From RGIG5472 sp051867615 (GTDB taxonomy: Bacteria; Bacillota; Clostridia; Oscillospirales; Oscillospiraceae): a stretch of 51,361 nucleotides of DNA. Made by a program: the position numbers and the translations under genes. The notes under the pieces are model-generated. The model searched no databases. It saw nothing but the letters and a program-made list of their open reading frames with translations, and was not told where the DNA came from. Below are positions 51,310 to 51,361 of the stretch, in pieces. The stretch covers positions 1 to 51,361 of the forward strand of contig JBJDYU010000041.1 in the NCBI GenBank assembly GCA_051867615.1, in the 5' to 3' direction. The stretch's first letter is position 1; every line of letters starts with the position of its first letter.

Positions 51310-51361
51310 AGTCATAACCACCGGCTAAGCCGGTGGCTTGAGTTGGCCCTATAAGGGCCTA
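51310..51361. mobile_element. Second copy of the IS200/IS605-like element (left end, runs off the window)
   Basis: The last 51 bases are identical to 1123-1173, including the CCACCGGC-TAA-GCCGGTGG hairpin and the GGCCCT/AGGGCC hairpin. The flanking sequences differ, so this is a separate insertion in the same orientation. Whether this copy is the short form or a full element with tnpA/tnpB cannot be seen. Confidence 0.7.

Overview
The window is GC-rich, densely coded DNA from a low-redundancy Firmicutes-type genome. The WalRK-YycHIJ operon, a Gram-positive tmRNA/SmpB locus, KtrAB, SLH-domain surface proteins, strong AGGAGG ribosome binding sites and frequent TTG/GTG starts all fit. The GC content points to the Clostridia, most likely an Oscillospiraceae-like gut anaerobe (Oscillibacter/Flavonifractor/Lawsonibacter type). 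That family assignment is inference; there is no 16S gene here.

Left part (1-16300), mostly housekeeping. A truncated secreted protein follows a TetR regulator with no gap. A roughly 240-bp IS200/IS605-like non-autonomous element comes next, then the tmRNA gene (ssrA) and its partner smpB, with a cyclophilin and a short-chain dehydrogenase between them, all on the minus strand. Divergent from smpB is a Nudix hydrolase. It is followed on the plus strand by the cell-wall homeostasis operon walR-walK-yycH-like-yycI-like, murA, walJ(yycJ), rlmH, a DUF2007-type protein and a phosphohexomutase. A structured, inverted-repeat-rich spacer separates this from htpG on the minus strand.

Middle part (16500-24700), the most interesting region. 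A tyrosine recombinase lies next to a 282-bp segment bounded by perfect 19-bp inverted repeats (23437-23455 and 23700-23718). The segment holds a one-way intrinsic terminator and a promoter-like sequence. Immediately downstream on the minus strand are a five-repeat zinc-ribbon protein and, 20 bp further, a 1899-residue SLH-anchored surface protein with seven tandem YDG/MBG-like repeats. The architecture is that of a phase-variation switch (invertible promoter/terminator) for a surface adhesin operon. As sequenced, the terminator faces the operon, so I infer the OFF state.

Right part (24700-51361). Two MATE exporters, an orphan SMC/ABC-like ATPase, cardiolipin synthase with an AI-2E-type permease, the KtrAB potassium system, an M3 oligopeptidase, a PepSY lipoprotein, an aminotransferase, a TtcA-like tRNA thiolase, an esterase-esterase-ATP-grasp operon, an ArsR regulator with a nitroreductase, a large fused ABC ATPase/FtsX permease, a CxxC-less HMA protein with a YyaL-type thioredoxin-domain protein, a MerR regulator with a canonical 19-bp-spacer promoter, and a beta-helical carbohydrate-binding lipoprotein. 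The window ends 51 bp into a second copy of the IS200/IS605-like element seen near the left end. No tRNA, rRNA or CRISPR array was found.
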